Shown here one piece after another: positions 7,934 to 15,876 of a DNA stretch of 51,696 nucleotides (positions are counted from its first letter, which is position 1; each line of letters opens with the position of its first letter). The stretch spans positions 1 to 51,696 of the forward strand of contig JAIEPF010000018.1 in the NCBI GenBank assembly GCA_019749945.1. Direction: 5' to 3'. The notes beneath the pieces were generated by a model. It searched no databases. It was given only the letters and a program-made list of their open reading frames with translations, and was not told the origin of the DNA. Both the position numbers and the translations under genes were made by a program. This stretch comes from Burkholderiales bacterium. GTDB lineage: Bacteria; Pseudomonadota; Gammaproteobacteria; Burkholderiales; SG8-41.

Positions 7934-8143
7934 ATGCCAGACCGCGAAGAAACCAACGCCATCGAAGCGCGCATCGCCGAACTCAAGCTCGAACACCGCG
8001 ATCTCGACGACGTGGTGCAGCGCCTGATGCAGACGCCGGTGCAGGACCAGTTGCAACTGCAGCGCCTGAAAAAACGCAAACTGCTGGTCAAGGATCAGAT
8101 CGCCATCCTCGAACGACAGTTGACGCCTGATATCCGCGCCTAG
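7934..8143 (+). CDS. YdcH family (DUF465) small protein
   Basis: Protein of 69 residues starting MPDREETNAIEARIAEL. It is almost all charged helix, with the family block LEHRDLDDVVQ near the start and LKKRKLLVKDQIAILERQL at the end. The ATG at 7934 is preferred; an in-frame TTG lies three codons upstream. YdcH proteins are short, widespread in proteobacteria and of unknown function. It is convergent with dsbB and the two TAG stop codons share the CTAG at 8140-8143. Confidence 0.8.
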   Translation: MPDREETNAIEARIAELKLEHRDLDDVVQRLMQTPVQDQLQLQRLKKRKLLVKDQIAILERQLTPDIRA

Positions 8144-8655
8144 TTATTACCCTTTTTGATCTGACACCACGTCAGCCAGATCATAAATCCGCCGAGCAGC
8201 ACAAACCAGATCAGCGACCAGCCGGCAATGGTCAATCCGAGAAATTTCCATCCCGCCTCCGCGCACTCCCCCGATCCCGCCAGCACGCTCTGCAGCATGC
8301 GCATGACCGGAAACTGCTCCAGCATGTAGGACAGCCCCGGGCCGCAGGCCGGCACCTGGTCGGCGGGCAGGCTCTGCAGCCAGACGTGGCGTGACGCGAG
8401 CCCGGTGCCGGCCGCCGCAAAAATGAAACCGAGCACGCCATACACCATGGCGCCGGTTTTGCCGGGGCCGTGCAGCGCCGCCACCAGGAACATCAGTCCC
8501 AGCGCGATGAACGCGACGCGCTGGAATATGCACAGCGGGCACGGCTCCTGGCCATCGACATGCTGCAGATACAGGCCAAAACCGAGCAGCGCGGCGCAGA
8601 TTGCAGCGCCGGCGATATAACCGTAACGGGGATTCATCGGTAATTTGCCCATCAT
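8140..8655 (-). CDS. dsbB: Disulfide bond formation protein B
   Basis: Inner-membrane protein of 171 residues with four hydrophobic segments. The first periplasmic loop carries CPLC (after DGQEP), the redox pair that passes electrons to ubiquinone, followed by FQRVAF. The second loop carries the partner cysteines PACGPG and GECAEAG, which re-oxidise DsbA. Length and motif order fit the family. The start may instead be the ATG six codons later (MNPRYGY). dsbA is not in the window. It is followed upstream by a leftward membrane-protein gene three bases away, possibly co-transcribed. Confidence 0.95.
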   Translation of the reverse strand: MMGKLPMNPRYGYIAGAAICAALLGFGLYLQHVDGQEPCPLCIFQRVAFIALGLMFLVAALHGPGKTGAMVYGVLGFIFAAAGTGLASRHVWLQSLPADQVPACGPGLSYMLEQFPVMRMLQSVLAGSGECAEAGWKFLGLTIAGWSLIWFVLLGGFMIWLTWCQIKKGNN

Positions 8656-8658
8656 GTT

Positions 8659-9150
8659 TTATACATAAGCCAGCAGACGGCCGCAGGCGAGCACGCTGAA
8701 CCAGATCAGCAGCGACACCATGGCGTGTATTTTAGCTGCTGCCGGTGTCGCGACACCGCTGTCCCAGTTTGCGACGCCGCGGAACACGCCGGCATGGAAC
8801 ACCGCGGCATTGATCGCGGCGCAGAACAGCAGCGACATCTTGGTGATGAATGCCGGATTGCTGATGAAATCCCCGGCATGGGTGATGAACATCAGCAGGC
8901 CGCTGGGCACGATCAGCAGCAGCGCGCCGATCGACCACGGCAGCGTATGGCGTGCCAGCGCACTGACCGGCAGCGCCTTCGACAAGCCCAAGAGGCGCAA
9001 ATCGAGCACGATGATCGAGCCGACCAGTGTGACAAAACCGATGATGTGAACAATTTCGACGCTCGGATAAAGCCACAGGTCGTGGCGCATCGCCACGGCC
9101 AGCGGCAGGCGCTCAATGGCGGCGAGCGGGGATAAGGGGTCGGCAGTCAA
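8659..9150 (-). CDS. Hypothetical membrane protein (DUF6644/DUF2214-like)
   Basis: Protein of 163 residues with four predicted membrane helices at about 30-52, 70-90, 105-120 and 140-160. Histidines near helix ends (EIVHIIGF, LARHTLPW, HAGDF, IHAMVS) are of the sort that can bind haem or metals, but this is not established. It resembles small membrane proteins annotated DUF6644 or DUF2214 (memory, unverified). It lies directly upstream of dsbB on the same strand. A cacagag-type hairpin repeat lies just before it. Confidence 0.6.
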   Translation of the reverse strand: MTADPLSPLAAIERLPLAVAMRHDLWLYPSVEIVHIIGFVTLVGSIIVLDLRLLGLSKALPVSALARHTLPWSIGALLLIVPSGLLMFITHAGDFISNPAFITKMSLLFCAAINAAVFHAGVFRGVANWDSGVATPAAAKIHAMVSLLIWFSVLACGRLLAYV

Positions 9151-9162
9151 CTTAAAAACCTT

Positions 9163-9254
9163 TAGCCACAGAGTTCACAGAGGCCACAGAGAAAACCGGA
9201 AAAACGACAAACCGGGGTTTTGCAGTTCTCTGTGCACTCTGTGCCCTCTGTGGC
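9163..9254. repeat. Palindromic repeat of the CACAGAG family, copy 1
   Basis: The ends are AGCCACAGAG and CTCTGTGGCT. Each arm holds three CACAGAG (or CTCTGTG) units at about 9-base spacing, so the element folds into a long hairpin. Three further copies lie at 24189-24277, 31389-31477 and 44916-45022. It separates two leftward genes. Confidence 0.85.
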
Positions 9255-9285
9255 TGCTTTTGATTTTGACTTTACGTTTTACGTC

Positions 9286-9636
9286 TTACCGCAATTCGAC
9301 CGTTTTGCTGCCGACGATGATGCGTTCGGCGCGCATTTCCTCGTGCTTGCTGCGGTTGCCGTAGCCGACCACCGTCACCGTGCTGCCGACCTTGAGGTCC
9401 GCCGGCGGCAGGCCACGCGCGGTCATCCGCGACGGCGGCGCCAGCACGGCAATCCAGGTTTTTCCGGGCGTAACCAGTTTGATGTGGCCATGCGGATGTT
9501 CGTAGCCGGACTCGGCGATGGTGCCGGTCAGTTTAAGTTCACGGCTCGCGTCGTATTCACTCCAGCCGTGGTGGGCGGCGGCCGACAGGCTGTACGCCGC
9601 AAACAGCGTGAACAACAAGGCATTGCTCCGGGACAT
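9286..9636 (-). CDS. Exported small protein, DUF6152-like
   Basis: Protein of 116 residues with an N-terminal signal sequence (MSRSNALLFTLFAAYSLSAAA), likely cleaved before HHGWSEYD. The mature part has the pattern HHGWSEYDASRELKLTGTI...HPHGHIKL, seen in the DUF6152 family of exported proteins (memory). The His-rich mature N-terminus could bind metal, which is inference. It is divergent from arfB, with the two starts 57 bases apart, and is followed by a cacagag repeat. Confidence 0.7.
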   Translation of the reverse strand: MSRSNALLFTLFAAYSLSAAAHHGWSEYDASRELKLTGTIAESGYEHPHGHIKLVTPGKTWIAVLAPPSRMTARGLPPADLKVGSTVTVVGYGNRSKHEEMRAERIIVGSKTVELR

Positions 9637-9693
9637 GACTGATCTCCTGACAGATGGGTGGAATCCGGCGCGCTACTTTATACTTATTCCAAT

Positions 9694-10110
9694 ATGCGAG
9701 TCACGCGCAGCATCGTCATCGACGAATCCGAACTGGTTGAGCGATTCATCCACGCTTCCGGCCCCGGCGGCCAGAATGTGAACAAGGTCGCCACCGCGGT
9801 GGAACTGCGCTTTGACGTGCGGCGCTCGCGTGGATTGTCTGACAGCGTGCGGGCGCGGCTGGTTGCACTCGCCGGCAAAAAACTTTCCGGCGACGGCATC
9901 CTGGTCATTGCCGCACAACGCTTCCGCAGCCAGGCGCGCAACCGCGCCGATGCCCGCGCCCGGCTCGCGGCGCTGATCGAGGCCGCGGCCACGCCGCCGA
10001 AGCCGCGACGCGCCACCAAACCCTCACGCGCCGCAAAACGGCGCCGGCTCGACGACAAGCGCCACACCGCCAGCCGCAAGCGCGAACGCAGCGGCAGCAC
10101 CTGGGATTGA
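9694..10110 (+). CDS. arfB: Alternative ribosome-rescue factor ArfB (peptidyl-tRNA hydrolase)
   Basis: Protein of 138 residues. It releases peptides from ribosomes stalled at the 3' end of non-stop messages. The GGQ catalytic motif is in ASGPGGQNVNKVATAVELRFD near residues 23-43. The C-terminal tail (about residues 105-138) is rich in Arg and Lys, the part that enters the empty mRNA channel in the E. coli homologue YaeJ. The ATG at 9694 gives the typical start MRVTRSIVIDESEL; the frame extends 12 codons upstream without family similarity. It stands alone. Confidence 0.93.
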   Translation: MRVTRSIVIDESELVERFIHASGPGGQNVNKVATAVELRFDVRRSRGLSDSVRARLVALAGKKLSGDGILVIAAQRFRSQARNRADARARLAALIEAAATPPKPRRATKPSRAAKRRRLDDKRHTASRKRERSGSTWD

Positions 10111-10120
10111 CCCGCCGGAT

Positions 10121-10143
10121 TAAAAATATTCCATAAAAACAAA
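10121..10143. repeat. AT-rich TTGTTTTTAT-type motif in spacer
   Basis: The minus strand reads TTTGTTTTTATGGAATATTT. It is one of about eight similar AT-rich motifs in the window. It lies downstream of arfB in the 173-base spacer before the cytochrome c' gene. Confidence 0.35.
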
Positions 10144-10283
10144 GGGTTATACAATAACCGCGATTCTGCAGCGAACACAAAACAACAATCCGCGCCTGTT
10201 ACACTGCGCGGCCGGCGGGAATAAAAATAACCGCCAATGCGTTTACGGAAGATTGCTTTACACAACCAACGGGAGACCCCTCA

Positions 10284-10742
10284 ATGAAACAGGCATTGCT
10301 CGCCGCAATCATCGGCACTTCCACCCTGCTCGCCTGCGGCACTGCCGCAGCACAAGCCAAACCGGAAGAGATCATCAAGTTCCGGCAGAGCGTCTACACC
10401 GTCATCGGCTGGCATGTGCGTCCGCTCGGCGGGATGGTCAAGGGCCAGATTCCGTTCAACCAGGCGGAATTCCTCAGGAACGCCGACATCGTGGCCGACA
10501 TGAGCAAGATCGCACCACACGCCTTCCCGGCGGGCTCGGATACCGGCGCCCCCACGCGCGCCAAGCCGGAGATCTGGTCGGACGCCGCGGGCTTCAAAAA
10601 GGTGATGGACAACTTCCAGGCGGAAGCCGCCAAACTCGCTGAAGTCGCGAAGACCGCGACTTCGGTGGATCAGGTGCGCGGCCAGTTCGGCGCGCTCGGA
10701 AAGGCCTGCGCGGCATGCCATGACAATTACCGGACAAAATAA
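10284..10742 (+). CDS. Cytochrome c'
   Basis: Protein of 152 residues with a signal peptide ending near AAAQA. The haem site CxxCH is Cys142-Ala-Ala-Cys145-His146, close to the C-terminus as in class II c-type cytochromes. EEIIKFRQSVYTVIGWHVRPL and MDNFQAEAAKLAEVA match the four-helix-bundle fold. The segment LLAC in the signal region could also be read as a lipobox, so membrane attachment is possible. Cytochrome c' binds NO and CO and is often linked to nitrosative stress. A bidirectional terminator separates it from the convergent cytochrome b gene, a possible redox partner. Confidence 0.93.
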   Translation: MKQALLAAIIGTSTLLACGTAAAQAKPEEIIKFRQSVYTVIGWHVRPLGGMVKGQIPFNQAEFLRNADIVADMSKIAPHAFPAGSDTGAPTRAKPEIWSDAAGFKKVMDNFQAEAAKLAEVAKTATSVDQVRGQFGALGKACAACHDNYRTK

Positions 10743-10836
10743 TCTGGTTTCCGGTAATTGCGGCGCAGGGTCATATGCGCGCAGCGCATGTGAGCCGTAG
10801 CCACAATTACCGCTCCAAGTAAGCCTCACCGTCCGT

Positions 10837-10864
10837 AAAAAAAGCCGCCCTCGGGCGGCTTTTT
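10837..10864. terminator. Bidirectional rho-independent terminator
   Basis: AAAAAGCCGCCC, loop TC, GGGCGGCTTTTT. The stem is GC-rich with an A tract before and a T tract after, so it can end transcription from both the cytochrome c' gene (plus) and the cytochrome b gene (minus). Confidence 0.92.
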
Positions 10865-10880
10865 CATGGCTGTGAGCAGT

Positions 10881-11552
10881 TCAATAATTCACGATGAACC
10901 AGACCGCAGCCGCACACAGCGCCAGCAGCACGACGGCCAGACCTACACCGCGCATCGGCGCCGGGGCAACACCCGCCGGCAGGTGCTTGCGCCCGGTGAA
11001 CATCGGCTTGATCAGGTTTTCCGACTTCCAGACCAGGTAATACAGCACCGCGGCGACATGCACGCCGATCAGCGCCAGCAGCACATTGAAGTTGTACTTG
11101 TGGATGGTGGTCAGCCAGTCGCTCAATGCCTTGCTGACGTGTTTGTAGAGCGGCCCCTCGTTGATGATGTCGTCGTTGGCAAACAGTCCGGTGCCCGCCT
11201 GCACCAGCACGCAGAGCAGGATCAGCACCACGCTGATGCCGCCCAGCGGATTGTGGCCGGCGAATTTCGCCGCGGTGCGCGACGGCAGCGTTTTCACATA
11301 AGCGATCAACGCGCGAGGCCCGCAGATGAAATCGCTGAAGCGGGCGTGGGTGCTGCCGACAAATCCCCAGAGGATGCGGAACAGGACCAGCGTCAGAATC
11401 GTGTAACCCGAATACATGTGCCAGGTCATCCAGTCCATCTTGTTGGACAACCAGGAAAATGCGATCAGCAACACCAGTATCCAGTGGAACAAGCGCACCG
11501 GGATATCCCACACCGGAACTGCGTTGTTTTCACCCTGCTGCGTTTGCGCCAT
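10881..11552 (-). CDS. Cytochrome b561-type membrane protein (hydrogenase cytochrome b subunit-like)
   Basis: Protein of 223 residues with about four or five membrane helices. VWDIPVRLFHWILVLL at the start with WHMYSGYTIL, and the later HKYNFNVLLALIGVHVAAVLYY, hold the paired histidines that bind haem in the di-haem cytochrome b561/Ni-Fe hydrogenase b family. It likely moves electrons between quinone and periplasmic c-type cytochromes. No hydrogenase genes are nearby, so that role is not implied. It is convergent with the cytochrome c' gene and lies next to the leftward phosphodiesterase gene, nine bases apart. Confidence 0.88.
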   Translation of the reverse strand: MAQTQQGENNAVPVWDIPVRLFHWILVLLIAFSWLSNKMDWMTWHMYSGYTILTLVLFRILWGFVGSTHARFSDFICGPRALIAYVKTLPSRTAAKFAGHNPLGGISVVLILLCVLVQAGTGLFANDDIINEGPLYKHVSKALSDWLTTIHKYNFNVLLALIGVHVAAVLYYLVWKSENLIKPMFTGRKHLPAGVAPAPMRGVGLAVVLLALCAAAVWFIVNY

Positions 11553-11561
11553 GAATCCTCC

Positions 11562-12341
11562 TCAAACAGTAACCGTGTGCGTCACCAGCGCCGTACCGTC
11601 CCAGTGATGCAACTGGTAGGCCGGCGGCTCATCCGGCGATGCTTCAAATTTCCCGGGGCCCAGCCGGAGCCGCGCCTGGAAGGCCGTGCTCGGGCAGACC
11701 GACACCAGAGTACCATGCCACGCCACTTGCGCGCTGCGATGCACATGCCCGCATAACACGGCGCGCACCTGCGGGTGGCCGGCGATGATGCCGCCCAGGC
11801 GCTGCGCGCCCTGCGCCGCCACGGCAATGCGGTCCATGCGCGAAAATCCGGTGGCCAGCGGCGGGTGGTGCAGGAACACCAAAGCCGCCTGCTGCGGTCG
11901 CTCATTCAGCACGCCGTCCAGCCACTGCAGTTGCGCCGCGTCGAGGTCACCGTCGTCCCGCCCCTCGATCACGCTGTCCAGCGCGATGATGCGCAGCCCG
12001 CGCACGTCGCGGTGGTAATACATGCGGCGATCACTGCCAAGGTAATCGTGGTCGGGAAAAGCCTGCCGCAGCGGCACGCGCCGGTCGTGGTTGCCCGGCA
12101 TCAGGCACCACGGCACCGACAGGCGCGACAGCAACTCACGCAAACGCGCATATTCCGCCGCCGTGCCGGTATCCACCAGATCGCCGCTGGCCACCAGCAG
12201 ATCCGGCGGCGTATCCAGCGCCGCGAGGTGCGCCAGACATTTTTCCAGGCCTGCCGCGGCATCAACGCCGTAATGATTGCGTCCCGCGGCCATCACATGC
12301 AGATCGGAAAACTGGGCAATAACCACCGGCTTTTCAATCAC
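11562..12341 (-). CDS. Metallophosphoesterase, CpdA-like phosphodiesterase
   Basis: Protein of 259 residues with the full metal-binding set of calcineurin-type phosphoesterases: Asp13-x-His15 (FSDLH), Asp54 (SGDLVD), Asn84-His85-Asp86 (PGNHD), HHPP near 158 and GHVH near 198. The length and motif spacing match 3',5'-cyclic-AMP phosphodiesterase CpdA and glycerophosphodiesterase GpdQ; cyclic AMP or phosphodiester substrates cannot be told apart from sequence. It overlaps the start-side Aas-like gene by four bases (ATGA type), so both are probably translated from one message. Confidence 0.88.
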   Translation of the reverse strand: MIEKPVVIAQFSDLHVMAAGRNHYGVDAAAGLEKCLAHLAALDTPPDLLVASGDLVDTGTAAEYARLRELLSRLSVPWCLMPGNHDRRVPLRQAFPDHDYLGSDRRMYYHRDVRGLRIIALDSVIEGRDDGDLDAAQLQWLDGVLNERPQQAALVFLHHPPLATGFSRMDRIAVAAQGAQRLGGIIAGHPQVRAVLCGHVHRSAQVAWHGTLVSVCPSTAFQARLRLGPGKFEASPDEPPAYQLHHWDGTALVTHTVTV

Positions 12342-14482
12342 AGCACGACCATCTCTTTCAACGTCACATAATCGACCTTGCCGCTGCCGAGCAGCGGCAG
12401 ATTGTCCACCTTGACCACGCGCCGCGCCACCGCCAGCTCCTGCGCACTGATCTGCCGCGCCGCCTGCTGCAGCGCGATGCGGTCAAGCGCCGGATCGGTG
12501 GTCAGCAGCACCGTGCTTTCACCGGAGCGCGTCATTTCGACCACCGCCGCGTGTTTGTAGCCGGGCGAGGCATGGTAGGCGATGAATTCAACACGCTCCA
12601 GCGACACCATTTCACCGGCGATCTTGGCGAAGCGCTTGACCCGGCCATGCACGGTGACAAAACCGTCGGCGTCGACGCTGACCACGTCACCGGTGTTGTA
12701 CCAGCCGACGCCCACTTCCGAGCGCGGCGCCTGCATGACCCCCGGTGCATCGTAAAACAGATAACCCTGCATCAGGTTGGGGCCGCGCACATGCAGGACA
12801 CCGCCCTGTTCGATACCCGGCACCGGCACGATGCGGTATTCCATGCCCGGCAGGAAACGGCCGACGGTGCCGGCGCGGAAAGTCAGCGGCGCGTTGAACG
12901 CCATCGCCGGCCCGCATTCGGTGGCGCCGTAACCCTCGTGCACGCGCAGGCCGAATTTGGCGAACCACAGCTGCGCCACTTCCGGATGCAGTTTTTCGCC
13001 GCCGGAAATGACAAAACGCATGCGGTAGAAATCGTAGGGATGGGCCTGGCGGGCGTAATTGCCGAGAAAAGTACTGGTGCCGAAGAGGTAGGTGCAGTCA
13101 CGGGTATAGGCGAGTTCCGGGATGACCTTGTAGTGCAGCGGATTGGTGTAGAGGTACAGCCGCGTGCCGGTGAGCAACGGCATCAGCGTGCCGACGACCA
13201 GGCCGAAGATGTGATACATCGGCAGCGCGTTGAGGTATTTGTCATCGGGGCCGAAGTCGATCACCGCGCGCAGCTGCGCCATCGCGGCAAGCATGCCGTC
13301 ATGGGACAGCGCGACACCCTTGGGCCGCGCCTCCGAACCCGAGGTGAACAGCACCACCGCGGTGGACGCAGGATCCTGCGCCGGCAGCACCTTTGCCGGC
13401 CGCAACAGCGCATGCAGAATCCATAATTTATCGGACAGCGTCAGCGTTTCGCGCAAATCCTCGAGGTAAACAATGCGGCAGGCCGCAGCGCCGGCAAGCA
13501 AGGGCTCGAGTTTGGCGGCGGCGACAAAACTGCGCGAGGTGATCACGGTTTTGATCGTCGCCGCCGCGCAGGCGCCGCGCAAAGACTCGACGCCGCTGGA
13601 ATAATTCAGCATCGCCGCCACCCGGCCGCGCGACACCAGGCCGAACACCAGGCACACCGTGGCGCCGAGGTTGGGCAGCAGCACGCCCACCCGTTCGCCG
13701 GGCTCGGTGAATTTCGCGGTGAGCCGGCCCAATGCAAAGCTGCCCTTGAGCAGGTCGGTGTAGGTCCGCACCTGCCCCCTGACGTCTTCGATGATGCGGT
13801 TGCGGCGGCCATGCAATGCAGCTGCTTCCAGCAAGGCGCAGAACAGGGCGCGGCGCGGCTCGGCATCGGCCATGGCGCGCTGCATCAGGGCCTGCAGTTC
13901 ATCGTTCATGCGCCGCCGGCGGGTTCCGGCAACCCGGCCGGCACCCTCCGGGGATGCGGAAAAAACCGGCCGGGAAAACCGCGTCGAGGGCTGGATCACC
14001 AGCGTCACCCGCTGCAGCCGGCGGCGCGGCCAGCGCGCGCTGGTCGCCGCCCAGCGCGTATAAAGCGTGCCCTGGATGCGCAGCGGAATCACATCGGCAT
14101 CGGCGCGCACCGCGACCACGCCGGCCGCGCCGTAGACTTTCATCGTGCTGCCGGTGGTGGTCGCCCGTTGCTGCGGGAACATCACCACCGGCCGCCCGGC
14201 ACGCACTTCGCGCACCAGGCGTTTGATCGCGTAACCGCCGGCGTCCGGCTCCGCACATTCCGCGACCCGCCGCACCAGTGTGCCGATCCAGTGTGTCTCC
14301 AGCCCCTGCGGCAGCACGATCAAGGGCCGGCCCGGCAGGAACAGCGCCGCCAGCAGCGGATCGAGCAATGAATCGCAGTTGGCCAGCACCAGCGGCCGGC
14401 CGCGCGCCAGCTGGCTGCCGTGCCCGGTGACCGACACCCGGAACAGCAGGCCCAGCAACAGTTTCAGTATGGCGCGCAGCAT
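12338..14482 (-). CDS. aas: Aas-like bifunctional acyltransferase/acyl-ACP synthetase with altered acyltransferase site
   Basis: Protein of 714 residues that aligns from end to end with E. coli Aas (719 residues, recalled), which re-acylates lysophosphatidylethanolamine. The C-terminal synthetase half (about 220-714) is intact: LFTSGSEARPKGVALSH, ALPMYHIFGL, GYGATECGPA, YNTGD and RVKRFAKIAGEMVS. The N-terminal acyltransferase half keeps the fold and TTTGSTMKVYGAAG, but catalytic His36 is Cys36 (NCDSLLD instead of NH-x4-D) and the FPEGR motif is FPQQR at 102-106. Acyl transfer by the normal mechanism is therefore doubtful, while acyl activation should remain. It is the first gene of a two-gene unit with the phosphodiesterase. 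Confidence 0.88.
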   Translation of the reverse strand: MLRAILKLLLGLLFRVSVTGHGSQLARGRPLVLANCDSLLDPLLAALFLPGRPLIVLPQGLETHWIGTLVRRVAECAEPDAGGYAIKRLVREVRAGRPVVMFPQQRATTTGSTMKVYGAAGVVAVRADADVIPLRIQGTLYTRWAATSARWPRRRLQRVTLVIQPSTRFSRPVFSASPEGAGRVAGTRRRRMNDELQALMQRAMADAEPRRALFCALLEAAALHGRRNRIIEDVRGQVRTYTDLLKGSFALGRLTAKFTEPGERVGVLLPNLGATVCLVFGLVSRGRVAAMLNYSSGVESLRGACAAATIKTVITSRSFVAAAKLEPLLAGAAACRIVYLEDLRETLTLSDKLWILHALLRPAKVLPAQDPASTAVVLFTSGSEARPKGVALSHDGMLAAMAQLRAVIDFGPDDKYLNALPMYHIFGLVVGTLMPLLTGTRLYLYTNPLHYKVIPELAYTRDCTYLFGTSTFLGNYARQAHPYDFYRMRFVISGGEKLHPEVAQLWFAKFGLRVHEGYGATECGPAMAFNAPLTFRAGTVGRFLPGMEYRIVPVPGIEQGGVLHVRGPNLMQGYLFYDAPGVMQAPRSEVGVGWYNTGDVVSVDADGFVTVHGRVKRFAKIAGEMVSLERVEFIAYHASPGYKHAAVVEMTRSGESTVLLTTDPALDRIALQQAARQISAQELAVARRVVKVDNLPLLGSGKVDYVTLKEMVVL

Positions 14483-14823
14483 CGGCTGTTCTGCTATTCG
14501 GAGATGGGTGTATGGATTCAGTGCATGGTTTTAACGGCTAGTTCCGCGGGAGTCAAACGTCCGACACCGCCTCGAACGCGGCGGCATTTCCCTCCCCGGC
14601 GGCCCGGATGACAGCGGAATCACGCCAGAAACACTTTTTTTTCAGCCCATGCTGTCAATCGCATGTCATTTATAGATTGCAACATATTGTTTTTATTGAT
14701 ATTTTTTAAAACCTCCCATTTTGTTAGATTTGCCTGCACCCGCTTCCTGCCCTCTAATTCCAATCATGGAAGCTGTTGACTTCCGCCAATTCATCCATTC
14801 AATAACCACAGGGGATCGCCATC
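14483..14823. promoter_or_regulatory. 341-base divergent spacer, promoter region of DSF synthase gene
   Basis: This gap lies between the divergent aas-like and rpfF-like genes. The left half is GC-rich with no clear signal. The right half is AT-rich and holds the motif ATTGTTTTTATTGATATTTT at 14686-14705. AGGGGAT (14812-14818) is a plausible ribosome binding site for the ATG at 14824. I could not fix -35 and -10 boxes with confidence. Confidence 0.4.
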
Positions 14824-15750
14824 ATGGAAATGCAAGTACCTGCCGCAGTCATCGATGTCCACCACGCCGTCGTCCGCCCGGTGTTCCGCGCCGACACCGA
14901 GTTCCGTTTTTCGCCGCAACTGTACGCACATTTCGACCGGCCCACGCGCGCCCTGTGGTCACGCTGGACCGCGGCACCCCGCCCCTGCTTCAACCCGGGA
15001 CTGCTGTCGGACATCGACGCCTATTACAATTTCCTCGCCGACAGCGACGGCACGATCGACTGCGGTGACGCCTCCGAAGCCATCGAATACGTGATTCTCG
15101 CCTCCGGCATGCCCGGCGTGTTCAACCTCGGCGGTGACCTCGACCTGTTCCGCCAGAAAATCGAGCGCCGCGACCGCGCATCCCTGTCCGCCTACGGCCG
15201 CGCCTGCATCGACGTGCTGTACCGCAACTACATCGGCCACGGCCTGCCGGTCACCACCGTTTCACTGGTGCAGGGCGAATGCCTGGGCGGCGGTTTCGAG
15301 GCCGCGCTGTCGAGTGATGTCATCGTCGCCGAAAAAAGCTCGCGCTTCGGTTTCCCGGAAATCCTGTTCAACCTGTTTCCGGGCATGGGCGCCTACTCCT
15401 TCCTCGACCGCAAGGTCGGACAGCGCAGCGCGGAGGCGATCATCTCCTCGGGCAAGATCTACAGCGCCGAGGAAATGCGCGAACTGGGCGTCATCGACGT
15501 CGTCGCCGAGGACGGCGCGGGTGAGGCCGCGGTCAACGCGCTGATCAAGCAGCGCAGCCGCTCCCGCAACGGCATGGCCGCGCTGGCCGCCGTACGCCGC
15601 CGCGTGCACCAGATCAGCTACGACGAGCTGCTGGATGTGGTCAATGTCTGGGTTGATGCCGCCCTGCGGCTGAGCACGCGCGACCTGAAACTGATGCAGC
15701 GGCTGGTCTCGCGGCAAAACGGCCTGCAGGAGCCTGTTGTCGTCCATTAA
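14824..15750 (+). CDS. rpfF: DSF synthase, RpfF-type crotonase
   Basis: Protein of 308 residues in the enoyl-CoA hydratase fold. RpfF makes cis-2-unsaturated fatty acid signals (DSF, BDSF) from acyl-ACP by dehydration and thioester cleavage. The diagnostic blocks are FNLGGDLDLF (100-109), GECLGGGFEAALS (151-163) and FPEILFNLFPGMGAY (177-191). Glu159 and Glu179 align with catalytic Glu141 and Glu161 of Xanthomonas RpfF. Ordinary enoyl-CoA hydratases lack the FNLFPGMGAY block. The next gene, 126 bases downstream, encodes a PAS-GGDEF-EAL protein, the same pairing as rpfF-rpfR in Burkholderia and Cronobacter, which supports a signal-synthesis role. The exact fatty acid product cannot be read from sequence. 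Confidence 0.9.
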   Translation: MEMQVPAAVIDVHHAVVRPVFRADTEFRFSPQLYAHFDRPTRALWSRWTAAPRPCFNPGLLSDIDAYYNFLADSDGTIDCGDASEAIEYVILASGMPGVFNLGGDLDLFRQKIERRDRASLSAYGRACIDVLYRNYIGHGLPVTTVSLVQGECLGGGFEAALSSDVIVAEKSSRFGFPEILFNLFPGMGAYSFLDRKVGQRSAEAIISSGKIYSAEEMRELGVIDVVAEDGAGEAAVNALIKQRSRSRNGMAALAAVRRRVHQISYDELLDVVNVWVDAALRLSTRDLKLMQRLVSRQNGLQEPVVVH

Positions 15751-15876
15751 GACGCCTTGCCGAGGACGCACAACCCTGCAAAACCGGAAATTCGCGTGAA
15801 AAAACGTCAGCCACCGGGCTCTGCTAGACTGCCCGTCAAACAGCCATCGTCCCCCGGGAAAACCGGGATCGAGCCC

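Noticed and set aside
9163..9254. CRISPR array, because of regularly spaced CACAGAG units
   Set aside because: Units are 7 bases at 9-base spacing in inverted arms, with no spacers and no cas genes.
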